Source: Pseudomonadota bacterium (GTDB taxonomy: Bacteria > Pseudomonadota > Alphaproteobacteria > Rhizobiales > Xanthobacteraceae). From it: a DNA stretch of 22,114 nucleotides. The DNA is taken from contig JAEZEY010000099.1 in the NCBI GenBank assembly GCA_023432845.1, positions 1 to 22,114 of the forward strand, written 5' to 3'. Below the pieces are notes generated by a model. The model ran no database searches and was not told the origin of the DNA. It saw only the letters and a list, made by a program, of their open reading frames with translations. The stretch's first letter is position 1, and each line of letters begins with the position of its first letter. Made by a program: the position numbers and the translations under genes. Below are positions 8,238 to 16,592 of the stretch, in pieces.

Positions 8238-8984
8238 GTGGACATCCCGCGGATATTCAACATCAGTGAAAGCGCTCACCGCATCCACAACCCGATCACT
8301 GCCGACAAGCTCGCCACGCTCGGCGCGGCGCTGCGCCTGGAAGTGGGGGCTCGCGTGCTTGATCTCGGTAGCGGTTCGGGCGAGATGTTATGCACCTGGT
8401 CGCGCGATCATGGCGTCGTCGGCACTGGTATCGACAAAAGCCGGTTGTTCACTGAGCAAGCGAAGCGTCGTGCGGTCGAACTCGGAGTCGCCGATCGCAT
8501 CAATTTCATCCACGGCGATGCTGCCGGCCATGTCGCCGATGAGAAGGTCGATGTGGCGGCTTGTGTCGGCGCCACCTGGATTGGCGGCGGGGTCGCCGGC
8601 ACGATCGCACTCCTGGCGAAGAGCCTGCGCCCGGGCGGGATGATCCTCGTCGGCGAGCCCTTCTGGCGGCAGTTGCCGCCCACGGAAGAGGTCGCGAAGG
8701 GTTGTCTTGCCAATTCGATCGCCGATTTTCTCATGCTGCCAGGACTTCTCACGTCCTTTGGCCGCCTCGGCTACGACGTCGTCGAAATGGTTCTGGCTGA
8801 CCAGGACGGGTGGGACCGATACGAGGCGGCCAAATGGCTCACCATGCGCCGATGGCTTGACGTCAATCCAGGCGACGATTTCGCGAAAGAGGTTCGCGCC
8901 AAACTGACCTCGGAACCCGAGCGCTATGCCGCTTATACGCGTGAATACCTAGGCTGGGGCGTGTTCGCGCTGATGAAGAGCTGA
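8238..8984 (+). CDS. Class I SAM-dependent methyltransferase, substrate unknown
   Basis: This 248-residue protein has a Rossmann-type methyltransferase fold. Motif I is V-L-D-L-G-S-G-S-G-E (Asp42 to Gly48). The acidic end of strand 2 lies in G-T-G-I-D, and a G-D-A-A motif follows. There is no N-terminal signal or membrane helix, so it should be cytoplasmic. The GTG start at 8238 is chosen from the AGGGAG ribosome site and because M-D-I-P-R-I-F-N-I-S-E-S looks like the natural N-terminus. The frame is open far upstream inside glnE, but that is a shadow. It lies 74 bases after glnE and may be co-transcribed or have its own promoter. The motif set resembles the UbiE/cyclopropane synthase-like group, but nothing visible identifies the acceptor. 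It converges on the pleC-like gene with 14 bases between stops. Confidence 0.88.
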   Translation: MDIPRIFNISESAHRIHNPITADKLATLGAALRLEVGARVLDLGSGSGEMLCTWSRDHGVVGTGIDKSRLFTEQAKRRAVELGVADRINFIHGDAAGHVADEKVDVAACVGATWIGGGVAGTIALLAKSLRPGGMILVGEPFWRQLPPTEEVAKGCLANSIADFLMLPGLLTSFGRLGYDVVEMVLADQDGWDRYEAAKWLTMRRWLDVNPGDDFAKEVRAKLTSEPERYAAYTREYLGWGVFALMKS

Positions 8985-8998
8985 CTGCGCGCTGAGCT

Positions 8999-11305
8999 CT
9001 AGGCCGCTTCTTCCCTCGGCAGCGGGCATTGCGGCGACAGCGGCAGGCGCACCGTGACGATGGTGCCCTTGCCGAGGGCCGAGCGGATGCGCATCGAGCC
9101 GCCGTGCAGTTCGGCCAACGACTTGGCGATGGCAAGGCCGAGGCCCGAGCCTTGATGCGTCTTGGTGATGTGGCTTTCGACCTGCTCGAACGGGCGGCCG
9201 AGCCGGGTCAAGGCATCGGCAGAGATGCCGATGCCGGTGTCGGCGATGCTCAGCACCGCGCAGTGATCGGTGGCGCGGCCACGCACGGTGATGTGGCCGC
9301 CGGCCGGCGTGAACTTGACCGCGTTCGACAGGAGATTGAGCGCGATCTGCTTGAGCGCGCGGCGGTCGGCGCGCAGCTGCAGGTCAGCCGCGATGCGGGC
9401 GCCGAGCGCGACGTTCTTCTCCTCGGCGCGCGCCGAGACGACGCGCATGGATTCGGCGAGCAGGGCGTCGAGCGACAGGTCCTCGAAATCGAGCCGCATG
9501 CGGCCGGCTTCGATCTTGGACATGTCGAGGATGTCATTGATGACGTCGAGCAGGTATTTGCCGCTGGAGTGAATGTCCGTGCAGTATTCTTGGTACTTCT
9601 CGGCGCCGAGCGGGCCGAACATGCCGGACTGCATGATCTCGGAGAAGCCGATGATGGCGTTGAGCGGCGTGCGCAGCTCATGGCTCATATTGGCGAGGAA
9701 CTTCGACTTGGCCTGATTGGCATCCTCGGCGCGGGTTTTCTCGGCGGCGTATTTACCGGCCATGTCCTCGGCGCGCTGCTGCGAGGCCCGCAGGTCGGCG
9801 ATGGTGGCCATCAGGCGCTTCTCGCTGTCGACCAGCTTTTCCTCGTGCCTCTTGATAGTAGTGATGTCGATGCCGACCGAGACGTAGCCGCCGTCCTTGG
9901 TGCGACGTTCGCTGATGTGCAGCCAGCGGCCGTCCTCGAGCTGGGCCTCGAAATTGCGGGCGCCCGGCTTGGACGGGCCGTTCGAGGTGACGGTGTGGCG
10001 GACGATCGGTTCGCGGCCCTGCGCGACCACGGACTCATAGGAGGCGCCGGAGACGATGGCTTCGTCGGGCAGGCCGTGCAGGTCCTGAAAATTCGAATTG
10101 CACAGGACCAGCCGGTTGTCGGCATCCCACAGAACGAAGGCCTCGGGGATGGTCTCGATGGCGTCGCGCAGGCGCAGGTCGGCGGCGACAGTCTTCTCGA
10201 CGAGGTTCTTCTGCTCGGTGACGTCGACGGCGATGCCGATGAGGTGCAGCGCGGCGTCGCCGGGTTGGCGCGCCAGTTCGCAGCGCGCGCGCAACCAGAT
10301 CCAGTGGCCATCGGCGTGGCGCATGCGGAAAGCCTGATCGATGGTCGCGCTCTTGGCTTCGGCCAGTTCGCGGGCGACGTCGTAGAGCTGCACGTCGTCG
10401 GGGTGGACGAGGGCGCTGACGTCGCCGAATGAGAGCAGGTCGTCCTTCGCCTCCAGGCCGAGAATGTCGAACATCGACTGCGACCAGAAGATGCGGCCGC
10501 GGGCGAGGTCCCAGTCCCACAGGCCGCAGCGGCCGCGGTTCAGCGCGGTGTCGATGCGGGTGCGCACCGTCTCGTAGATTGTGTCGGCTTCGCGGGCGCG
10601 CGTCGCCTGCCAGTGGAAGGCAAAGCCGAGGATCAGCACGACGAAGCCGGTGGTGGCCGACAGCGTGACGGTCAGCGTCGTGATCGAGCGGGCCGGCGCC
10701 GCGGCGGCGTCCTGGGTCTGCAGCACCGCGAGCTGGCCGAACGGCTCCTTTAGGGTGCGCACGGTCGCGAGTACGTCCTGCCCGGCCGGTGTGACGACGC
10801 TGAGCACGCCGGCTTCGGCGCCGAAAGTGGTCAACGGCTGGGTCGGGCCAAGGAGTTCGATGAGGCGGCGGCCGATGGTAGCATTGGCGGAGGGGATTGC
10901 GGCAGCGACGACACCGTTGCGGTCGGTGATAAGAAAGGTGCGGCCATTGCCGTTCGCCCAATCTGGCAGCGCCTGGGCCAGGAGCTGCTGCGGACGCTCG
11001 ACGGCGTCACGCGCGTTCTTCAGTGGACGTTGCAGCCGTTCGGCGGCGACATCGGCGGCGGCTTCGAGCGACAGCGCCATGATGTCGATGGTCTGGCGGC
11101 GCTGGTCCAGGACCTGAACCACGGCGCCGACGCAGATCGTCATCAGAAACGCGATGATCAGCACCGGCACCGCGCGCCGCAACAAGGGCTCCGCTGTGAG
11201 GAGGCGACGATACGCCGGCTTGGCGATCGATTGCGCGAGGCCCTTGATGGAATCGCTTTGTGCAGACGCACTCGCCACGTGGGCGCGCGCCATGGAGGCC
11301 TCCAT
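8999..11305 (-). CDS. pleC: PleC/DivJ/PdhS-like membrane PAS sensor histidine kinase
   Basis: This 768-residue inner-membrane kinase has helices at 45-66 and 208-230 flanking a periplasmic domain. Two PAS domains follow (about 258-366 and 376-490), then a short coiled coil, HisKA with His542 (A-N-M-S-H-E-L-R-T-P-L) and a complete HATPase domain (N-L-L-S-N-A-V-K-F, D-T-G-I-G-I, G-S-G-L-G-L). The segment after the His (F-G-P-L-G, K-Y-x-E-Y, D-I-H-S-S-G, I-L-D-M-S-K-I-E-A-G) is typical of the alphaproteobacterial PleC/DivJ/PdhS group, which sets the phosphorylation of the cell-fate regulator DivK. Position next to glnE agrees with rhizobial pleC as I recall it. No receiver domain is attached. 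The start could be ATG 11305 (AGGGGA upstream) or ATG 11293 (GGAGG upstream). The family call is strong; pleC versus a paralogue is inferred. Confidence 0.85.
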   Translation of the reverse strand: MEASMARAHVASASAQSDSIKGLAQSIAKPAYRRLLTAEPLLRRAVPVLIIAFLMTICVGAVVQVLDQRRQTIDIMALSLEAAADVAAERLQRPLKNARDAVERPQQLLAQALPDWANGNGRTFLITDRNGVVAAAIPSANATIGRRLIELLGPTQPLTTFGAEAGVLSVVTPAGQDVLATVRTLKEPFGQLAVLQTQDAAAAPARSITTLTVTLSATTGFVVLILGFAFHWQATRAREADTIYETVRTRIDTALNRGRCGLWDWDLARGRIFWSQSMFDILGLEAKDDLLSFGDVSALVHPDDVQLYDVARELAEAKSATIDQAFRMRHADGHWIWLRARCELARQPGDAALHLIGIAVDVTEQKNLVEKTVAADLRLRDAIETIPEAFVLWDADNRLVLCNSNFQDLHGLPDEAIVSGASYESVVAQGREPIVRHTVTSNGPSKPGARNFEAQLEDGRWLHISERRTKDGGYVSVGIDITTIKRHEEKLVDSEKRLMATIADLRASQQRAEDMAGKYAAEKTRAEDANQAKSKFLANMSHELRTPLNAIIGFSEIMQSGMFGPLGAEKYQEYCTDIHSSGKYLLDVINDILDMSKIEAGRMRLDFEDLSLDALLAESMRVVSARAEEKNVALGARIAADLQLRADRRALKQIALNLLSNAVKFTPAGGHITVRGRATDHCAVLSIADTGIGISADALTRLGRPFEQVESHITKTHQGSGLGLAIAKSLAELHGGSMRIRSALGKGTIVTVRLPLSPQCPLPREEAA
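11292..11305 (-). promoter_or_regulatory. 14-bp perfect palindrome holding two possible start codons of pleC
   Basis: ATGGAGGCCTCCAT is its own reverse complement. On the - strand it supplies the first ATG (from 11305), and its last AT joins the next base to make the second ATG (from 11293). The GGAGG inside it is a good ribosome site for the second start. Folded on itself it could make a 5-bp stem with a GGCC loop. Confidence 0.5.
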
Positions 11306-11516
11306 TTTTTAGTTTCCCCTGCCACCCCGGATTCGGACGCCGCACATCGCACCGAATCGACTAGGACCATTGGAATCGATGCGTGCCGATTTGTCGAGAG
11401 TCCGAGGAGTCAATTCTTTAAAATTCGTTACCCACGGAAAATTGAGTCCGATCAATCACTAACGGCGTACGTCCCGGCAAAGGCGTGCCGGGTATCCGGG
11501 ACTCCGGCGCGCTGGA
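11306..11516 (-). promoter_or_regulatory. 211-base gap between pepN and the pleC-like gene
   Basis: It holds the pepN 3' hairpin near 11473-11492 and an AT-rich stretch (about 11410-11460) that probably carries the pleC-like promoter on the - strand. I looked for CtrA-type TTAA-N7-TTAA boxes because such kinases are cell-cycle genes. I found only TTAA-N6-TTAC on the + strand, which does not fit. No clear -35/-10 pair was identified. Confidence 0.35.
11473..11492 (-). terminator. Hairpin downstream of pepN
   Basis: CCCGGCA (11473-11479) and TGCCGGG (11486-11492) are perfect complements with a 6-base loop, 25 bases after the pepN stop. An alternative pairing GTCCCGG (11471-11477) with CCGGGAC (11496-11502) also exists. 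No T-tract follows on the - strand, so it is a possible rather than a classical terminator. Confidence 0.45.
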
Positions 11517-14156
11517 TCAGGCCAGTGCGCGCTCGACGATGTCGGCAAGGTCGCGCGACAGATTGCCGTGCGAACGGATACGCCGCAGATGCGCCTCGGC
11601 GAGCGTGCGCCGGCCGGGATCGAAGATACGCCAGGTGCGGAACGAGGTGGCGAGCCGCGCCGCGAGTTGCGGATTCTTTGGGTCGATCTCGAGGATGGCA
11701 TCGGCCACGAACGCATAGCCGGCGCCGTCGGCCCGGTTGAACTGCGTCAGGTTGCCGTGCGCGAAGGCGCCGATCAACGCCCGCACGCGGTTCGGGTTGC
11801 CCATCGAGAAGGCCGGATGCGCGGTGAGCTCGCGCACCTTGTCGAGGGTGGATTTGTGCGGGCTCAATGCCTGCAGCGAGAACCACTTGTCGATGACCAG
11901 CGCATTGTCCGCATAGCGCGTATAGAAATCGTCGAGCGCCTCGGTGCGGTCCGGCGCATCGTGCTGCACCAGAGTCGTCAGCGCCGCCATGCGGTCGGTC
12001 ATGTTGTCGGCGGTTGCATATTGCTCGCTGGCGCGCGTGAAGGCGGGCGAAGCCCCGGTCGCGGCCAGAAGATTGAGCGTAACATTGCGGAGCGCGCGCC
12101 GCCCAGCCGAGGCGGCATCCGGCGAATAGGGGTCGGACGAGGTCAGTCGTTCATAGGCGTGCGAGAGTTCGGCGCCGAGACGGATGCCGATGTCCTCGCG
12201 CAAGGCCAGCAGCGCGCGGTGGATCCTGTCGGGGTCGATGTCGCGGCCGATCTCGCGCGCGATGTCGCCTTCGCCCGGCGGCGACAGGCAAAGCGCGACA
12301 AAGGCTGGTTCGAGACTGCCATCGTCGAGAATGGCGGCGAGGGCAGCGATCAGGCTGTCGTCGGCGCGCGGCATGCCGCCGACGCGCCGGCGGCTGCCAT
12401 TGTCGATCAGGAGGCGCAGCGCCGTGGTCTGCAGCGCCTGCCAGCGGTTGAACGGATCGCTGTCGTGTCGGGCCAGCAGCGCGAAATCCGCGCCGGTGAG
12501 GTCAGTCACGAGCTTGATCGGGGCCGAGAAGCCGCGGTTGATCGACAGCACCGGACGCTCCGTCATGCCGTCAAAGGCAAAGGTCTGCTCCGGTCTGTCG
12601 AGGATCAGGACGTCGCGTTCGATCGAGCCGTCTTCCGCGGCCACGATCGGTAATTCCTTGCCGTTCTTGTCAAGCAGGCCCATGCGCAGCGGGATCAGCA
12701 TCGGCTCCTTCTGCGGCTGGCCGGGCGTCGGCGGCACCGTCTGCTTGAGCGCGATGGTGTAGGTGCGCTTTTCGGCATCATACCGGGTCTTCACCGTCAC
12801 TTCCGGCGTGCCGGCCTGCGCGTACCAGCGCATGAATTGCGTCATGTCGCGGCCACTGACGTCGGCGAAGCACTGCACGAACTGCTCGACGGTGGCGGCT
12901 TCGCCGTCGTGGCGCTCGAAATAGAGGTCCATGCCGGCGCGGAATTTGTCGCGGCTGATCAAGGTCTCGATCATGCGCACGACCTCCGAGCCCTTCTCGT
13001 AGACCGTCGCCGTATAGAAGTTGTTGATCTCCTTGTAGGCCTCCGGTCGTACCGGATGTGCGAGCGGCCCTGAATCCTCGACGAACTGCGCGGCGCGCAG
13101 ATTGCGCACGTCGGCGATACGCTTGACCGGGCGCGAGCGCATGTCGCTGGTGAATTCCTGATCGCGATAGACGGTCAGACCTTCCTTCAGGCAAAGCTGG
13201 AACCAGTCGCGGCAGGTGATGCGGTTGCCTGTCCAGTTGTGGAAGTATTCGTGCGCGATCACGCTTTCGATGCCGGCGAAATCGGAATCGGTCGCGGTTT
13301 CGCCGGAAGCCAGCACGTATTTGTCGTTGAAGACGTTGAGCCCCTTGTTCTCCATCGCGCCCATGTTGAAGTCGGACACGGCGACGATCATGAAGATATC
13401 GAGGTCGTATTCGCGGCCGAAGGCTTCCTCGTCCCAGCGCATCGAGCGCTTGAGAGCGTCCATGGCGTAATCGGCGCGGCCCTCCTTGCCGTGCTCGACA
13501 TAGATGCGCAGCGCGACCTCGCGACCCGAGGCGGTGGTGAACGTGTCCTCGACGCAGGCGAGGTCACCGCCGACCAGCGCGAACAGGTAGGACGGCTTCT
13601 TGTACGGATCGTGCCAGACGGCGAAATGGCGGCCGTTCTCGAGATCACCGCTGTCGACGAGATTGCCGTTGGCCAGCAGCACCGGCGCATGGGCTTTGTC
13701 GGCCTCAATGCGGGTGGTGTAGACCGCCATCACATCCGGCCGGTCGGGAAAATAAGTGATGCGGCGGAAACCTTCGGCCTCGCACTGGGTACACCACGTG
13801 CCGCTGGAGCGGTACAGGCCCGAGAGCTGGGTGTTCGCCGTGGGGTCGACCAGTGTCTCGATCTCCAGCGTGAAGGGGCCGTGCGGCGGTTGCGCGATGG
13901 TGAGCTTGTCCGGCGTCGCCACGTAACTGTCGGGGACGAGCGGGACGCCGTCGCGCGTGAGCGAGACCAGCGACAGGCCGTCGCCCTCGAGCACCAGCGG
14001 CGCCGGCGCGGTGTTCGGGTTCGGCCGGAGCGCCAGCACGGCCCTGACCTTGGTCGCGGTCGGGTGCAGGTCCACATTCAGATGGACGGTGTCGACCAGC
14101 CAATCGGGAGCCTGATAATCGGAAAGACGGATGACGGGGGCGGTGTCGGTGCGCAT
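11517..14156 (-). CDS. pepN: Aminopeptidase N (M1 zinc metallopeptidase)
   Basis: PepN removes N-terminal residues from peptides in the late stages of cytoplasmic protein turnover. The 879-residue length fits the proteobacterial PepN group. The substrate-binding motif G-A-M-E-N is at 266-270. The zinc site is H-E-Y-F-H, with His302, Glu303 and His306, followed 18 residues later by Glu325 (L-K-E-G-L-T-V-Y-R-D-Q-E-F). The N-terminal beta domain (with Y-F-P-D-R-P-D-V-M) and the helical C-terminal domain are both present, and no signal peptide is seen. The ATG at 14156 has only a weak ribosome site. The gene diverges from the alcohol dehydrogenase with 54 bases between start codons, so the two promoters must overlap or lie inside coding sequence. 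It ends 211 bases before the pleC-like gene. Confidence 0.97.
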   Translation of the reverse strand: MRTDTAPVIRLSDYQAPDWLVDTVHLNVDLHPTATKVRAVLALRPNPNTAPAPLVLEGDGLSLVSLTRDGVPLVPDSYVATPDKLTIAQPPHGPFTLEIETLVDPTANTQLSGLYRSSGTWCTQCEAEGFRRITYFPDRPDVMAVYTTRIEADKAHAPVLLANGNLVDSGDLENGRHFAVWHDPYKKPSYLFALVGGDLACVEDTFTTASGREVALRIYVEHGKEGRADYAMDALKRSMRWDEEAFGREYDLDIFMIVAVSDFNMGAMENKGLNVFNDKYVLASGETATDSDFAGIESVIAHEYFHNWTGNRITCRDWFQLCLKEGLTVYRDQEFTSDMRSRPVKRIADVRNLRAAQFVEDSGPLAHPVRPEAYKEINNFYTATVYEKGSEVVRMIETLISRDKFRAGMDLYFERHDGEAATVEQFVQCFADVSGRDMTQFMRWYAQAGTPEVTVKTRYDAEKRTYTIALKQTVPPTPGQPQKEPMLIPLRMGLLDKNGKELPIVAAEDGSIERDVLILDRPEQTFAFDGMTERPVLSINRGFSAPIKLVTDLTGADFALLARHDSDPFNRWQALQTTALRLLIDNGSRRRVGGMPRADDSLIAALAAILDDGSLEPAFVALCLSPPGEGDIAREIGRDIDPDRIHRALLALREDIGIRLGAELSHAYERLTSSDPYSPDAASAGRRALRNVTLNLLAATGASPAFTRASEQYATADNMTDRMAALTTLVQHDAPDRTEALDDFYTRYADNALVIDKWFSLQALSPHKSTLDKVRELTAHPAFSMGNPNRVRALIGAFAHGNLTQFNRADGAGYAFVADAILEIDPKNPQLAARLATSFRTWRIFDPGRRTLAEAHLRRIRSHGNLSRDLADIVERALA

Positions 14157-14210
14157 TCTTGTGATCTAGGATGTTCGGGCGCGAATGGGAAGCAGCCGGA
14201 GCGCCACACG

Positions 14211-15218
14211 ATGACCAGGATGCGGGCGATGGTTCTGGAGCGGCCGGGAACGCCGCTGTCGCTGTGCGAGAGCCCGCTGCCGGCGCCGGGTCCGGGCGAG
14301 CTACTGATCGCGGTAACGGCCTGCGGTGTCTGCCGCACCGATCTGCATGGCGTCGATGGCGACCTGCCGCAGCCGAAACTGCCGATCGTGCCGGGCCATG
14401 AGATTGTCGGCCGGGTCGCCGCCATCGGCTCCGGCGTCACGGGCTTTGTCGTGGGCGAGCAGATCGGCGTGCCCTGGCTCGGCTCGACCTGCGGTCATTG
14501 CCCATACTGCCGGGCCGGGCAGGAGAACCTGTGCGACACGCCGCTTTTCACCGGCTACACGCGCGACGGCGGCTTCGCCAGCCACACGGTCGCCGATGCG
14601 CGTTACTGCTTTGCCCTCGGCGAAGCCGGGGACGACGCCGAGATTGCGCCATGGCTGTGCGCCGGCCTGATCGGCTGGCGCAGCTATCGCATGGCGACCG
14701 AAGGCGCGCGGGATCAGGACTTCGCGCTCGGCCTTTACGGTTTCGGCGCTGCCGCGCACATTCTGGCGCAGGTGGCGATCTGGCAGGGCCGCCGCGTCTA
14801 CGCTTTCACGCGGACTGGCGACAGTACGGCGCAGGATTTCGCGCGCTCGCTCGGCGCGGTCTGGGCTGGTGCGTCGGAGGAGATGCCGCCGGAGCCGCTC
14901 GACGCCGCAATCATTTTCGCGCCGGTCGGCGGCCTCGTGCCACTCGCGCTGAGAGCCGTGCGTAAAGGCGGCCGCGTGGTCTGCGGCGGCATTCATATGT
15001 CCGATATCCCCGGCTTTCCCTACGCGCTGCTTTGGGAGGAACGTAAGGTGATGTCGGTTGCCAATCTGACGCGCGAGGATGCCCGCGAATTTCTCGCGAT
15101 CGCGCCGAAGGCCGGTGTACATTGCACGGTGGCGCGGTATCCGCTCGACAAAGCCAACGAGGCGCTGGCCGATCTGCGCGAAGGCCGCCTGCAAGGCGCC
15201 GCCGTGCTGATCCCATAG
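14211..15218 (+). CDS. Zinc-dependent alcohol dehydrogenase family protein
   Basis: This 335-residue medium-chain dehydrogenase/reductase oxidises an alcohol or reduces an aldehyde with a nicotinamide cofactor. The catalytic zinc ligands Cys41 (C-G-V-C-R-T-D), His63 (P-G-H-E) and Cys150 are present. So are the four structural-zinc cysteines 94, 97, 100 and 108. The cofactor loop reads G-F-G-A-A-A (177-182), with Ala in place of the last Gly of the usual G-x-G-x-x-G. The end of the next strand is F-T-R-T without an acidic residue, which suggests NADP(H) rather than NAD(H). The start at 14211 is chosen because GGAG (14198-14201) is 9 bases upstream; the ATG at 14220 is an alternative. The true substrate is not evident. 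The stop lies 3 bases from the convergent CDF stop. Confidence 0.93.
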   Translation: MTRMRAMVLERPGTPLSLCESPLPAPGPGELLIAVTACGVCRTDLHGVDGDLPQPKLPIVPGHEIVGRVAAIGSGVTGFVVGEQIGVPWLGSTCGHCPYCRAGQENLCDTPLFTGYTRDGGFASHTVADARYCFALGEAGDDAEIAPWLCAGLIGWRSYRMATEGARDQDFALGLYGFGAAAHILAQVAIWQGRRVYAFTRTGDSTAQDFARSLGAVWAGASEEMPPEPLDAAIIFAPVGGLVPLALRAVRKGGRVVCGGIHMSDIPGFPYALLWEERKVMSVANLTREDAREFLAIAPKAGVHCTVARYPLDKANEALADLREGRLQGAAVLIP

Positions 15219-15221
15219 CGC

Positions 15222-16592
15222 CTAGCGCATCGGTTCGGCGTGGCCGATGACGCGCTTGATCAAGGAGGAGTGTGCTTTCAGTGCGCGTTCCAGGGCGTCG
15301 ACCTTGCCGTGAACCTGATCCACCGTCATGTCGGGATCGACATGGCAATGAAAATTGACGATTTCGCCGTCATCGGTCTCGCGCACGCGGACGTCATGGA
15401 TGTTGCGCAATGCCTTGTCGGTGGCCGCGAGTTCCTTGAGTGTGGTTTCCACCGCAGCGACGCGCTCGAACGGGGCTTCGCGGCCGGACACATTGCCCGG
15501 CTGCAGCGGCTCGATATGAGTCTCGACCTCGACCTTGTCGCCAAATTCGCCGGCGATGGCGGTTTCCAGCGCATCGGCAATGTCATGGGCCTCGGCGAGC
15601 GTGAGTTTGCCATCGACCTCGAGGTCGAGCGATATCGCCGTCTTGTCCTGCAACGAATGCACCGTCACGTGATGCACGGCGAGCGCGCGGTTGCGGGCGA
15701 TCACCATGATGCGGTCGACGATGGTCTCGTCGCCGATGGCGACCGGGTCCGTGGTCACGCTCGCTTCGGTGCGCGGCATGTTGGCCGTGATCGCGGCCAT
15801 GACCGCCGCCTTGATCTCGGCGACACGCTCGAGCGGGAGGGCGCGGTTCACGGCGACGGTGACATCGACGAAGGTCCTGTCGCCGGCATCGCGGGCACGC
15901 ACCTGTTCGACGGCAACGACGCCCGGCACCATGCTAACGATATGCGTGATGGTTTCCGCGGCGCCTTTGGGTGCGGTGTCGGTGAGGGTGAGGATCGTGC
16001 GGCGGCCGAGTCGCCAGCCGGCGACGCACACCAGCACCGCGACCACGAGCGCGGCCGCCGAGTCGGCCCAACTAAGTCCGTACCAGACACCGACCAGGCC
16101 GATCAGCACCGCGCCTGATGCCCACATGTCGGAGGAGAAGTGCAGGGCGTCGGCTTCCAGAGCCTGGCTTTGCGTTTGCTCGGCTGTGCGCGTCAACGCG
16201 CGGGCCCGGTAATAGTCGATGACGATCGAGCCGATGATGACGCCGAAAGCCCAGTAATTGGCGACCACATCATGCGGCTCGCGATCGATGAGGCGCATCA
16301 CCGCCTCCCAGATCACGATGCCTGAGAGCAGGAAGAGCAGGGCGGTCTCACCCAGCGCCGAGACGCTTTCGACCTTGCCGTGGCCGTAATGGTGTTCCTC
16401 GTCGGCCGGCTTGCCGGACACGCGCACCGCCACATAGGTCATGATCGCTGCTCCGCAGTCGATCAGCGAATGACCGGCCTCTGACAGAATGGCGAGCGAG
16501 CCGGTCGAGAAACCGACGATCCCCTTGGCGATCGTCAGTCCCGCCGACGCCACGATCGAGGTGAGGGCGACATATTCCTTATCGCGTTGCAT
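15222..16592 (-). CDS. Cation diffusion facilitator (CDF) metal efflux transporter with threefold C-terminal repeat
   Basis: CDF proteins export divalent metals such as Zn, Fe, Mn, Co or Cd across the inner membrane in exchange for protons. The 456-residue protein has about six membrane helices (residues 8-200). It carries both metal-site motifs, His41-Ser-Leu-Ile-Asp45 and His151-x3-Asp155, and the E-E-H-H-Y-G-H-G-K segment. The cytoplasmic part (about 205-456) is much longer than in FieF-type proteins (about 300 residues in all). It contains three similar dimerisation-type units at about 213-283, 289-362 and 378-454. I chose the ATG at 16592, with GAGG on the - strand (16597-16600), because the membrane domain begins directly after it. 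The open frame extends 32 residues upstream to 16688 without resemblance to the family. The metal cannot be told from the sequence. Confidence 0.9.
   Translation of the reverse strand: MQRDKEYVALTSIVASAGLTIAKGIVGFSTGSLAILSEAGHSLIDCGAAIMTYVAVRVSGKPADEEHHYGHGKVESVSALGETALLFLLSGIVIWEAVMRLIDREPHDVVANYWAFGVIIGSIVIDYYRARALTRTAEQTQSQALEADALHFSSDMWASGAVLIGLVGVWYGLSWADSAAALVVAVLVCVAGWRLGRRTILTLTDTAPKGAAETITHIVSMVPGVVAVEQVRARDAGDRTFVDVTVAVNRALPLERVAEIKAAVMAAITANMPRTEASVTTDPVAIGDETIVDRIMVIARNRALAVHHVTVHSLQDKTAISLDLEVDGKLTLAEAHDIADALETAIAGEFGDKVEVETHIEPLQPGNVSGREAPFERVAAVETTLKELAATDKALRNIHDVRVRETDDGEIVNFHCHVDPDMTVDQVHGKVDALERALKAHSSLIKRVIGHAEPMR

Noticed and set aside
9029..10432. 467-codon + strand open frame opposite the pleC-like gene
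   Set aside because: It mirrors the kinase's PAS and HisKA coding sequence. Its Asp/Gly/Val/Ala-rich product shows no domain.
11418..11431. TTAA-N6-TTAC considered as a CtrA box for the pleC-like gene
   Set aside because: The CtrA consensus needs a 7-base spacer and TTAA in the second half; this does not fit.
11568..12653. 361-codon + strand open frame opposite pepN
   Set aside because: Antisense shadow of the pepN C-terminal domain, with no supporting motif or ribosome site.
13239..14210. Upstream extension of the alcohol dehydrogenase frame
   Set aside because: It is antisense to pepN. The family N-terminus and a GGAG site support a start at 14211.
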